DNA of 64,000 nucleotides from JACRBR01 sp964371355 (GTDB taxonomy: Bacteria > Chloroflexota > Dehalococcoidia > DSTF01 > JACRBR01): assembly GCA_964371355.1 (NCBI GenBank), contig CAYJMG010000019.1, forward strand, positions 18,249-82,248. Reading direction: 5' to 3'. This document shows positions 17,434 through 24,621 of this stretch, piece after piece. The notes under the pieces are model-generated. The model saw only the letters and a program-made list of their open reading frames with translations. It was not told the origin of the DNA and ran no database searches. How positions within the stretch are numbered: position 1 is the first letter of the stretch; every line of letters begins with the position of its first letter. Made by a program: the position numbers and the translations under genes.

Positions 17434-17590
17434 CATGCACGTCAGCCGTGCGCGCCGCGCCCCTGCCTCGAGGGCTTGTGCACTGGTGAGGGGCGGTCGA
17501 CCTGGCTCTTCCCTTGCGGGAATCACAGTTGCGGGACAGCGCCGGAATCTCACCGGACTTCGCCGTCACCCCCACGCGTATGCGGTTGTG
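17434..17590 (-). promoter_or_regulatory. cobalamin (adenosylcobalamin) riboswitch aptamer
   Basis: The minus-strand RNA contains the conserved core: GGTGAGATTCCGGCGC and, after it, GTCCCGCAACTGT (complement of 17525-17556), then GGGAAGAGCCAGG downstream. These match the B12-element consensus. It precedes a corrinoid uptake and assembly operon, which confirms the ligand class. The exact 5' and 3' ends are estimates from the promoter and the terminator. The pairing of P1 and the kissing loop was not modelled. Confidence 0.88.
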
Positions 17591-17595
17591 CGGTG

Positions 17596-17625
17596 AGCAT
17601 ACGCCCGCGACGGATCGCGGGTCAA
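17596..17625 (-). promoter_or_regulatory. promoter of the riboswitch-btu-cob operon
   Basis: On the minus strand TTGACC (17625-17620) is followed after 18 nt by TATGCT (17601-17596). Transcription would start near 17589, just 5' of the riboswitch aptamer, which fits its role. Confidence 0.6.
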
Positions 17626-17734
17626 GGCGAACGCAGGCCGCGAGTTTCAGCTGCAAATCACGTCATACGTGACGCTTATCCTGGGTCTCGGGACACGGGG
17701 TCCCGCGAAATAGGTGCGCGTGCTTCGTAAAAGC

Positions 17735-17764
17735 TTGACAATCCGAGCTAGAACGTCTTGGATA
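17735..17764 (+). promoter_or_regulatory. candidate promoter of the BTAD-FHA regulator
   Basis: TTGACA (17735-17740) and TGGATA (17759-17764) are separated by 18 nt on the plus strand. The -35 is a perfect match and the -10 a weaker one. It would give a leader of about 45 nt to the ATG at 17815, or about 90 nt to the alternative ATG at 17860. Confidence 0.45.
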
Positions 17765-17814
17765 CCGTAATACGGACCGGGCAACCTCCCCGCGGGTAGG
17801 TCATACGCTCGGCG

Positions 17815-18978
17815 ATGGGGATCGGCTGCGGCCGGATGTCAGGGAAGGATCGGCCAACGATGGCCGCAGAGGGAACGGTCCGAGAGGAGCCACGCCTGCA
17901 GCTTCGGCTCCTGGGGCGGTTCGAGCTGCGCGACGGCGAGACAATCCTCATCGACCGCGGTTGGAAGCGGAGCCGCGCGAAAGCGCTCATCAAGCTGCTC
18001 GCGCTGCAACCCGCGAAGTCGTTGCACAGGGAACAGGTGCTGGAGGCACTCTGGCCCGACCTGGAGCCAGACGCCGCGGCCAACAACCTGTTCAAGAACC
18101 TCCACTACATCCGCACCGCGGTCGACAACGTCACCGGCGTGCCGCTCATTGACCATCAGGACAACGTGCTGACGCTGTCATCCGCCGTGTGCGCGGACAT
18201 CGACGTCTTCCGCGAGGCGGCGCAGCACGCGGACACGGCGCGCAACGAAAGCGCATACGCCGCCGCGATCGCCCTGTGGCCTGGGGACCTACTGCCCGAA
18301 GACCGCTACGAGTCCTGGACGGACGCACCGCGCGAAGAGCTGAACGAGCGCCGCCGCAACCTGCTGCTGGACCACGGCTGGCTGCTGCTGGAGGCGGGCG
18401 ATGCGCGCGGAGCCGAGGCGCGGTTCCAGGACGCGCGCAAGGTGAATCCGCTCGACGAGGCGGCGCACACCGGACTCATGCAGGTGTACGCGCGCACCGG
18501 CCAGCGCGACAAGGCGCTGCGACAGTACGACGAGCTGGCGCGCCTGCTACGGGACGAGCTGACCATCGCCCCGTCCGCCGCCGTCGAATCCCTGCGCGAC
18601 GAAATCCTCGCGAGCGCGACGCGCGAGCGGGGTGGAGTACCCCCCGCACGACTTGTGATCCACGAGCCCGGCCACGACGCGGTCGAGACGCCATTGCTGC
18701 GCGATATCACGACGATCGGCCGGGCGGCACAGTGCGAGATCGTACTCAACAGCCGGTACGCCTCGCGCGAGCACGCCCGCATCGAGCACTCCCACGACGG
18801 ATACGTCGTGCGCGACCTCGAGAGCCGCAACGGCACGCTGCTGAACGACCGCCCCCTGCGGAAGGCCGCGAAGCTGTCGCGCGGGGACGAGATCCGCATC
18901 GCCGACACGGTGTTGCTCTTCGACGACGGCCCCCTGGAGATGCCGACGACCATCGGCCGCTCCGGCGCGGCGGGCTGA
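17815..18978 (+). CDS. transcriptional regulator with BTAD (SARP-like) and FHA domains
   Basis: A 387-residue protein. Residues ~28-110 form an OmpR/SARP-type winged helix ('LRLLGRFELRDGE', 'RAKALIKLLALQP', 'EQVLEALWPD'). Residues ~120-270 form the helical BTAD repeat ('FQDARKVNPLDEAAHTGLM', 'ALRQYDELARLLRDEL'). Residues ~285-375 form an FHA phosphothreonine-binding domain ('TIGRAAQCEIVLNSRYASRE', 'LESRNGTLLND'). Such proteins activate transcription, with the FHA part receiving a Ser/Thr-kinase signal; no kinase is in the window. The ATG at 17860 with AGGGAAGGA upstream is an alternative start. It sits directly upstream of the complex I operon, which has its own promoter. Confidence 0.85.
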   Translation: MGIGCGRMSGKDRPTMAAEGTVREEPRLQLRLLGRFELRDGETILIDRGWKRSRAKALIKLLALQPAKSLHREQVLEALWPDLEPDAAANNLFKNLHYIRTAVDNVTGVPLIDHQDNVLTLSSAVCADIDVFREAAQHADTARNESAYAAAIALWPGDLLPEDRYESWTDAPREELNERRRNLLLDHGWLLLEAGDARGAEARFQDARKVNPLDEAAHTGLMQVYARTGQRDKALRQYDELARLLRDELTIAPSAAVESLRDEILASATRERGGVPPARLVIHEPGHDAVETPLLRDITTIGRAAQCEIVLNSRYASREHARIEHSHDGYVVRDLESRNGTLLNDRPLRKAAKLSRGDEIRIADTVLLFDDGPLEMPTTIGRSGAAG

Positions 18979-19029
18979 AGCCGGCACAGGTCGGCGCTGG
19001 CCCACCCGGTCTTATGTGCCATTTGTGAA

Positions 19030-19058
19030 TTGACCTACAATCGGGCCGCTGCTAGGCT
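19030..19058 (+). promoter_or_regulatory. promoter of the nuo operon
   Basis: TTGACC (19030-19035) and TAGGCT (19053-19058) are 17 nt apart. Transcription would begin near 19065 and give a ~66-nt leader to nuoA, whose GTG at 19131 has AGGAGA upstream. Confidence 0.6.
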
Positions 19059-19130
19059 GCGCGATGGATCAGGCGAGTCTGGCGGGCCGCCTCGGCCACA
19101 CCCGGCAGCCCCGATCCAGGAGACGATCGC

Positions 19131-19505
19131 GTGCCGTTCGACGCGCTGCTCGACAACTACCTCGCCGTGTTCCTGGCGACGATCGTCGGGTTTGGTCTCA
19201 TAGCCACCGCCCTCATCGCCGCCCGCCTGCTGGCCCCCTTCTCGGACCAGGGCGGCAAGCACACTTCCTATGAGTGCGGCATGGCTCCGATTGGGCAGAC
19301 GCGCGCCCAGTTCAGCTTCCGCTACTACATTTTCGCGATTCTCTTCCTTATCTTTGATGTAGAGGCGGTGTTCCTCTTCCCCTGGGCGGCCAACCTGGTC
19401 AACGCCGGCCACGCCGCCTTCTGGGAGATGGTGCTCTTCATCGGCATCCTGGCAGCCGGGCTGGCCTACGCCTGGAAGAAGGGAGTGCTGCAGTGGAACA
19501 AGTGA
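19131..19505 (+). CDS. nuoA: NADH-quinone oxidoreductase subunit A
   Basis: A 124-residue membrane subunit of complex I with three helices. 'YECGMAPIGQTRAQFSFRYY' and 'FLIFDVEAVFLFPWA' are the conserved NuoA blocks, including the cysteine of the mobile loop near the quinone site. The GTG start is preceded by AGGAGA at 19118-19123. It is the first gene of the nuo operon, and its 3' end overlaps nuoB by 13 bp. Confidence 0.94.
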   Translation: MPFDALLDNYLAVFLATIVGFGLIATALIAARLLAPFSDQGGKHTSYECGMAPIGQTRAQFSFRYYIFAILFLIFDVEAVFLFPWAANLVNAGHAAFWEMVLFIGILAAGLAYAWKKGVLQWNK

Positions 19506-20110
19506 CAGCCGAGCAGGCTGCGGCCCCGGCCCTGCCCGAAAAGCAGGTCGAAGGCGCCCCTGTCGTAGCGCCCCGGCGCGAGCAGACAAGCGTGGAGCGC
19601 GAGGCCGAGCTGCTGACGCCCGCGACCTACGAGCCTGGCACACCCCTGTACCGGCAGGTGCTGCCGGGCATCATCCAGGTGCCTGTCGATGCGGTGCTGG
19701 CCGTGTCGCGGAAGTCGTCGCTCTGGCCGATGACGTTCGGGCTGGCATGCTGCGCGATCGAGATGATCGCCACATTTATGTCACGCCACGACCTCGACCG
19801 CTTCGGCATCGTCCCCTGGCCGTCCCCGCGTCAGTCCGACGTGATGATCGTGTCCGGCACGGTGACCAAGAAGATGGCGCCGGCCGTCAAGCTGCTGTAC
19901 GAGCAGATGCCCAACCCCAAATGGGTCATCTCGATGGGAGCCTGCGCCACGAACGGCGGCCCGTACACCCGCTACGACCGGGTGCTCCAGGGCGTCGACA
20001 AGATCATCCCGGTGGACGTGTACGTCCCTGGCTGCCCGCCGCGGCCCGAGGCACTGATGGACGGCTTCCTGGCGCTGCAAGAGAAGATTATGGAAGAGCG
20101 GAACAAGTAG
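19493..20110 (+). CDS. nuoB: NADH-quinone oxidoreductase subunit B
   Basis: A 205-residue peripheral subunit that carries the terminal [4Fe-4S] cluster N2. Its ligands are visible: the adjacent cysteines in GLACCAIEM, one in MGACATNGG and one in VPGCPPRPE. The first ~45 residues are a hydrophilic extension rich in Glu, Ala and Pro that is not part of the core fold. It overlaps nuoA and abuts nuoC with no spacer. Confidence 0.95.
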   Translation: MEQVTAEQAAAPALPEKQVEGAPVVAPRREQTSVEREAELLTPATYEPGTPLYRQVLPGIIQVPVDAVLAVSRKSSLWPMTFGLACCAIEMIATFMSRHDLDRFGIVPWPSPRQSDVMIVSGTVTKKMAPAVKLLYEQMPNPKWVISMGACATNGGPYTRYDRVLQGVDKIIPVDVYVPGCPPRPEALMDGFLALQEKIMEERNK

Positions 20111-20884
20111 ATGACGCTTCCCGACGGGCAGGACGAGGCGCAGGACAAGGCCGGCGAAGAGCAGGCTGCGGACGCCTCCGCATCCACGCCCGGGCCCGAC
20201 ACCCCGGCCGCGACGCCGACGCCCGAAGCTACCCAGCCTGAAGCTACCCAGCCCGAGGCTACCCAGCCCGAAGCTCCAAAGGCCGAGAAGCCGGCCGCGG
20301 CGAAGGCGGAGCGGCCCGCCCGGCCCGCGAAGGAGCCGGAGCCCAAGACGGCGCCTCGCGTGCCGCCGCCGTCCCGCGCTATCCACGAAGTCGTGGCGGC
20401 GGCCAGCGGAGTGACGCTCGCCGCGGCGTACATGGTCCCCGACATGAAGGGCGAGACCGTCGCCGTCGAGGTGGCGCGCGACGATGTACCCGCCGTGCTG
20501 ACCGCCTGCCGGCAAGACGAGCGCCTTGACATGACGTACCTGCGCTGCCTTTCGGGCGTCGACTGGCAGGAAGAAGGGCTGGAGGTGGTGTACCACCTGT
20601 ACTCCTTCACGAAGGGCCAGAAACTGACCGTGAAAACGCGCGTGCCCTACGACGACGCGAACGTGCCCAGTGTGGCGGCCGTGTACCCAGCGGCGGAGTG
20701 GCACGAGCGCGAGGCGCGCGACATGTTCGGGATCAACTTCCCCGGCCACCCCGACCTGCGGCCGCTCCTGCTGCCGGAAGACATGACCGACCACTTCCCC
20801 CTGCGCAAGGACAACCCCCTGCAGGAGATCGAGGAGTGGCAGGGCGAGAACCTGCGCGAAGGCGCGGGCGAAGAAGACGAGTAG
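20111..20884 (+). CDS. nuoC: NADH-quinone oxidoreductase subunit C with repetitive N-terminal extension
   Basis: 257 residues. The 30-kDa subunit domain occupies ~residues 110-250 ('YLRCLSGVDWQEEGLEVVYH', 'PAAEWHEREARDMFGINF' and 'LRPLLLPEDM' are diagnostic). The first ~90 residues are an unusual disordered extension of Ala, Pro, Glu and Lys with three near-perfect copies of EATQP at 39-53 (15-bp DNA repeats near 20225-20270). NuoC normally lacks this. The subunit links NuoB and NuoD in the peripheral arm. The ATG immediately follows the nuoB stop. Confidence 0.93.
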   Translation: MTLPDGQDEAQDKAGEEQAADASASTPGPDTPAATPTPEATQPEATQPEATQPEAPKAEKPAAAKAERPARPAKEPEPKTAPRVPPPSRAIHEVVAAASGVTLAAAYMVPDMKGETVAVEVARDDVPAVLTACRQDERLDMTYLRCLSGVDWQEEGLEVVYHLYSFTKGQKLTVKTRVPYDDANVPSVAAVYPAAEWHEREARDMFGINFPGHPDLRPLLLPEDMTDHFPLRKDNPLQEIEEWQGENLREGAGEEDE

Positions 20885-20897
20885 AAGAGGAATAAGC

Positions 20898-22025
20898 GTG
20901 GTCGCCGAACACGAGCGGTCGCTTGAAGTCGTCGATATCCCCATCAACATGGGGCCACAGCACCCCAGCACGCACGGCGTCTTCCGCATGGTGCTCGTCG
21001 TCGACGGCGAGAAGTGTGTCGACGTCATCCCCCACATCGGCTACATGCACCGCGGCGGCGAGAAGCTCATGGAGGCCATGGACTTCCGCCAGGGCATCGG
21101 CTATTGCGACCGCACCGAGTACCTGGCCCAGTTCAGCGCCGAACTGGCCTACGTGATCGCAGTCGAGCGCCTGATGGATCTGCAGGTCCCCGACCGCGCC
21201 GAGTACATCCGCGTCATCCTCACCGAGCTGAACCGCCTCTCCAGCCACTTTATGTTCATGGGCGCCTTCGGTATCGACGCCGGCGTCTTCGGCACCAGCT
21301 TCACCTACGCCTTCCCCCAGCGCGAGTACATCCAGGAGCTGTTCGAGGAAGTGAGCGGCGACCGGCTGATGTACGCCTACTTCCGCGTCGGCGGCCTGGC
21401 ATGGGAAGTCACCGACGACTTTGTGCAGCGCTGCCACGAAGTGCTGAAGCACACCCAGCAGGGCATCCGCGACATCGACGAGCTGCTGACGCGCAACGAG
21501 ATCTTCGTCGGGCGCTGCCAGGGCGTCGGCGCATTCACCGCCCAGCAGGCGATCGCGAACGGACTCAGCGGGCCCATGCTGCGCGCGTCCGGCGTGCCCT
21601 GGGACCTGCGCAAGGACGAGCCCTACAGCGTCTACGACCGCTTCAACTTCGAGATCCCCGTCGGGAACTACGGCGACGTGTACGACCGTTACCTCGTCCG
21701 CCTCGAGGAGATGCGCCAGTCCGTCAGCATCATCGAGCAGGCGCTCGAACAGCTACCGGCCGAAGGGCCGATCGTCGCCGAGAAGCTGCCGCGCCGCCTG
21801 CGGACCCCGCCCGGCGAGGTGTACGCGAAGGTGGATTCGCCGCGCGGCGAGTGGGGTGTGTATCTGATCTCGAAGGGCGGCGACAAGCCGTACCGGCTGA
21901 AGATGCGCTCACCGTCGTTCTGCAACCTCTCCGCGCTGCGCGAGATGTGCATCGACCAATTCCTCGCGGACGCGGTGATGATCCTCGGCTCGATGGACAT
22001 CGTGCTCTGCTGTGTGGACAGGTAG
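20898..22025 (+). CDS. nuoD: NADH-quinone oxidoreductase subunit D
   Basis: A 375-residue 49-kDa-type subunit that forms the quinone-binding pocket with NuoB. 'INMGPQHPSTHGVFRMVL', 'PHIGYMHRGGEKLME' and 'YDRFNFEIPVGNYGDVYDRY' are the hallmark motifs. The C-terminus ends in 'LGSMDIVLCCVDR', where most NuoD proteins have a conserved ...DIVFGEVDR, so the terminal cysteines are a local variant. GTG start with AGAGGAA upstream; it follows nuoC by 13 bp. Confidence 0.95.
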   Translation: MVAEHERSLEVVDIPINMGPQHPSTHGVFRMVLVVDGEKCVDVIPHIGYMHRGGEKLMEAMDFRQGIGYCDRTEYLAQFSAELAYVIAVERLMDLQVPDRAEYIRVILTELNRLSSHFMFMGAFGIDAGVFGTSFTYAFPQREYIQELFEEVSGDRLMYAYFRVGGLAWEVTDDFVQRCHEVLKHTQQGIRDIDELLTRNEIFVGRCQGVGAFTAQQAIANGLSGPMLRASGVPWDLRKDEPYSVYDRFNFEIPVGNYGDVYDRYLVRLEEMRQSVSIIEQALEQLPAEGPIVAEKLPRRLRTPPGEVYAKVDSPRGEWGVYLISKGGDKPYRLKMRSPSFCNLSALREMCIDQFLADAVMILGSMDIVLCCVDR

Positions 22026-22032
22026 GGAGAAG

Positions 22033-23214
22033 ATGCTGCTTTCAGCGCCCGCCATCGACATCGACCAGCCGTTCCTGAACGCGGCGCTTGGCCTCGTCGC
22101 GTTCACGCTAGTCATGACCGTCGGCGTCATGTACGCGACGTGGTATGAGCGCAAGATCATCGCGCGCATGCAGTACCGCCTGGGTCCGACACGAACCGGG
22201 CCGTTCGGCCTCTTGCAGCCCATCGCCGACACCTTCAAGCTGCTGACGAAGGAAGACCTCCGCCCCGCGACGTCGGACTTCATTGCGTTCCAGCTCTCCA
22301 TCTTTGTCATCTTTATTCCCGCACTCATGGTGTTCGTGGCCGTCCCCTTTACCGCCGACTGGTTCATCAGCGAGATCCCGCTGAGCCTGCTGTACATCAT
22401 CTCCGTGTCCGGGCTGTCGTTCATCGGCTTCCTGCTGGCGGGATGGGGCAGCGACAGCAAGTACGCCCTGCTGGGCGGTATGCGCGCCGCGGCGCAGCTC
22501 ATCTCCTACGAGGTGCCGCTCATCCTGGCCCTGGTCGGCACCGTCATGGTGACGGGGACGGTCGACGCCTACCAGATGATCCTGTTCCAGGACACCGTGC
22601 CCCTCATCGTGTGGCAGCCGTTGGGCTTCCTCATCTTCCTCATCGCCTCCATCGCCGAGGTCGAACGACCACCGTTCGATATTCCGACAGGCGAGTCCGA
22701 GGTCGCGGGCGGCGTGTTCATCGAGTACAGCGGCATCCGCTGGTCGATGTTCCAGCTCGCGTCCTACGTGAACATGTACGCGTTCGCGCTGCTGGGGGCG
22801 TTCGTCTTCCTCGGCGGCTGGGAGTGGCCGTTCGGCACCGACGTGGGCTGGGGGCTCCAGCTACTGCTCACAGTCGTGAAGATGTCCCTCTTCATCGTGT
22901 TCTACCTGTGGGCGCGGGCTTCTTTCCCTCGCCTGCGCCCCGACCAGCTGATGTCGTACGCCTGGAAGGTGCTGATTCCGTTCTCGCTGGCGCAGATCTT
23001 CTTCAACGGCTTCATCATCGTCTACGATCTGCCGGACATCGCGTACCTCATCACCTCCGGGCTGCTGGCCGCGGGCCTTGTGTACTCGGCGATCTTCATC
23101 GTGCAGCGTGGCGAGCCGCGTAAGCCGTTGCAGATGGTGCCCGTGCGAGCGACCGCCCGCCGGCCCGAGCCGGCGACGGCACCCGCACCCACGGCGGAAG
23201 GGGCAGCTTCATGA
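22033..23214 (+). CDS. nuoH: NADH-quinone oxidoreductase subunit H
   Basis: A 393-residue membrane subunit that links the peripheral and membrane arms and lines the quinone channel. 'YERKIIARMQYRLGPTRTGP', 'AEVERPPFDIPTGESEV' and 'YVNMYAFALLG' are conserved blocks, with eight to nine helices. The last ~45 residues are a Pro/Ala-rich tail. The ATG at 22033, preceded by AGGGAGA, is chosen over an upstream in-frame GTG/TTG-type start at 22012. Confidence 0.94.
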   Translation: MLLSAPAIDIDQPFLNAALGLVAFTLVMTVGVMYATWYERKIIARMQYRLGPTRTGPFGLLQPIADTFKLLTKEDLRPATSDFIAFQLSIFVIFIPALMVFVAVPFTADWFISEIPLSLLYIISVSGLSFIGFLLAGWGSDSKYALLGGMRAAAQLISYEVPLILALVGTVMVTGTVDAYQMILFQDTVPLIVWQPLGFLIFLIASIAEVERPPFDIPTGESEVAGGVFIEYSGIRWSMFQLASYVNMYAFALLGAFVFLGGWEWPFGTDVGWGLQLLLTVVKMSLFIVFYLWARASFPRLRPDQLMSYAWKVLIPFSLAQIFFNGFIIVYDLPDIAYLITSGLLAAGLVYSAIFIVQRGEPRKPLQMVPVRATARRPEPATAPAPTAEGAAS

Positions 23215-23678
23215 TCGGCATCCTCAGGAGCATGACGCTCGTCATGAAGGTCGCGCTCACCAGAAAGCCGGTGACCATCCAGTACCCGGAGGTCCACCGA
23301 GACATCCCGAACCGCGACCGCGCGTTCCCCATCCTCATCTGGGACGAGGAGCACGACGAGCCCTTCTGCACCGGCTGCCACGCGTGCGAGCGCGCCTGCC
23401 CCGTGGAGTGCATGACCGTCGTCATGAAGGACAACCCGAAGCACGCAGCGGGCGAGAGCAAGCGCCGCAAGATCATCGACGAGTTCTGGATCGACTACGG
23501 GCGCTGCATGCGCTGCAATATCTGCGTCGAGGTGTGCAACTTCGAGGCGATCGGGATGAACAACACGTGGGCCGGCCACGAGCTTTCGCGCTATGACCGC
23601 AAGGACCTCGTGATGGACGTTGGGACGCTGCTTTCTCAGTCGAAGGCGGGCAAGGTCGACCCGGGGCTGAGGGCATGA
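23211..23678 (+). CDS. nuoI: NADH-quinone oxidoreductase subunit I
   Basis: A 155-residue ferredoxin-like subunit with two [4Fe-4S] clusters (N6a, N6b). The eight cysteine ligands are in CTGCHACERACPVECM and CMRCNICVEVCNFEAI. Spacing is standard: CxxCxxCxxxCP and CxxCxxCxxxC. It overlaps nuoH and nuoJ by 4 bp each. With NuoE, F and G absent from the operon, NuoI would be the electron entry point for an alternative donor, as proposed for other 11-subunit complexes. Confidence 0.95.
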   Translation: MIGILRSMTLVMKVALTRKPVTIQYPEVHRDIPNRDRAFPILIWDEEHDEPFCTGCHACERACPVECMTVVMKDNPKHAAGESKRRKIIDEFWIDYGRCMRCNICVEVCNFEAIGMNNTWAGHELSRYDRKDLVMDVGTLLSQSKAGKVDPGLRA

Positions 23679-24169
23679 CGGAAGTCTTCTTCTATATCTT
23701 CGCGGCAACGGTAGTCGCTGGCGGCCTGGGTGTCGTGCTGCTGCGGAACATCGTTTACTCCGCGCTGACGCTCATCGCCTCACTCATGGGCGTCGCCGGG
23801 ATCTACATCCTGCTGTCGGTCGAGTTCCTGGCGCTGGTCCAGATCCTGATCTACGGCGGCGCTGTGATGGTGCTCATCCTCTTCGCCCTCATGCTCACCC
23901 GCACACGCGAGCTGAAGGAGAACCTCGACGGCGACCAGAAGCCACTGGCCGCCGTCGCCGCGCTCGCCCTTCTGGGCGCCTTCTTCGCCGCAATCCGCCA
24001 GACTACCTGGCCCCGCGACGTCGACCAGATCACCACGGTGCCCTTCAACGACATCAGCAATGCCCTCTTCGAGCGCTGGGCCGTCCCGTTCGAGATCGCC
24101 TCCGGCGTGCTGCTGGTGGCGCTGGTCGGCGCCATCATCATCGCCATGCAGGAGGAGGGTGAGCGATGA
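23675..24169 (+). CDS. nuoJ: NADH-quinone oxidoreductase subunit J
   Basis: A 164-residue membrane subunit with five helices. 'VEFLALVQILIYGGAVMVLILFALML' spans the conserved helix-3 region with its pi-bulge; the pattern and its place between nuoI and nuoK identify it. It overlaps both neighbours by 4 bp (ATGA), so translation is coupled. Confidence 0.93.
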   Translation: MTEVFFYIFAATVVAGGLGVVLLRNIVYSALTLIASLMGVAGIYILLSVEFLALVQILIYGGAVMVLILFALMLTRTRELKENLDGDQKPLAAVAALALLGAFFAAIRQTTWPRDVDQITTVPFNDISNALFERWAVPFEIASGVLLVALVGAIIIAMQEEGER

Positions 24170-24510
24170 GCCTGCCGCTTCTCCAGGAGTCAGTTACAAC
24201 GGGCGTCGAGCTGCAGCAGTACGTCGCCCTCAGCGCGATCTTGTTCTCGATCGGCGTGTATGGCGTGCTGGCGAGGCGTAACGCCGTGCTCATCCTGATG
24301 TCCGTCGAACTCATGCTGAACGCCGTGAGCATCAACATGGTGGCATTTGCCGTGTACACGGCGCCGTCGCTCTTCGTGGGCATCATCTTCGCGATCTTCA
24401 TCATCACCATCGCGGCCGCGGAGGTCGGATTGGCCCTGGGGATCGTGCTGCGGGTATTCAGGAACCGGGGGACGGCGAACGTAGACGAGATCGACTCGCT
24501 CAAGTGGTGA
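24166..24510 (+). CDS. nuoK: NADH-quinone oxidoreductase subunit K
   Basis: A 114-residue membrane subunit with three helices. 'NAVLILMSVELMLNAVSINM' contains the conserved glutamate in helix 2 that takes part in proton transfer, and 'ITIAAAEVGLALGIVLRV' holds the second one in helix 3. It overlaps nuoJ by 4 bp. A 111-bp gap separates it from nuoL. Confidence 0.94.
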   Translation: MSLPLLQESVTTGVELQQYVALSAILFSIGVYGVLARRNAVLILMSVELMLNAVSINMVAFAVYTAPSLFVGIIFAIFIITIAAAEVGLALGIVLRVFRNRGTANVDEIDSLKW

Positions 24511-24540
24511 GCGAAGGGTAGGCTTTGCCGGGGGAGCGAA

Positions 24541-24561
24541 GGGCGCAGCCATGCTGCGCCC
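24541..24561. repeat. hairpin in the nuoK-nuoL spacer
   Basis: GGGCGCAG and CTGCGCCC form an 8-bp stem around a CCATG-type loop inside the 111-bp nuoK-nuoL gap. There is no U-run, so it is unlikely to be an efficient terminator. It may stabilise or process the mRNA between the two parts of the operon. Confidence 0.4.
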
Positions 24562-24621
24562 CTGCGATGCCCGAAAACGGATGCGGGCGAAGGTTGGAGG
24601 ACGGACATTAGCGGATTCGGA

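Noticed and set aside
19064..19273. A 69-codon frame starting just after the nuo promoter
   Set aside because: It overlaps nuoA in another frame and encodes an Arg-rich sequence without similarity to a leader peptide.
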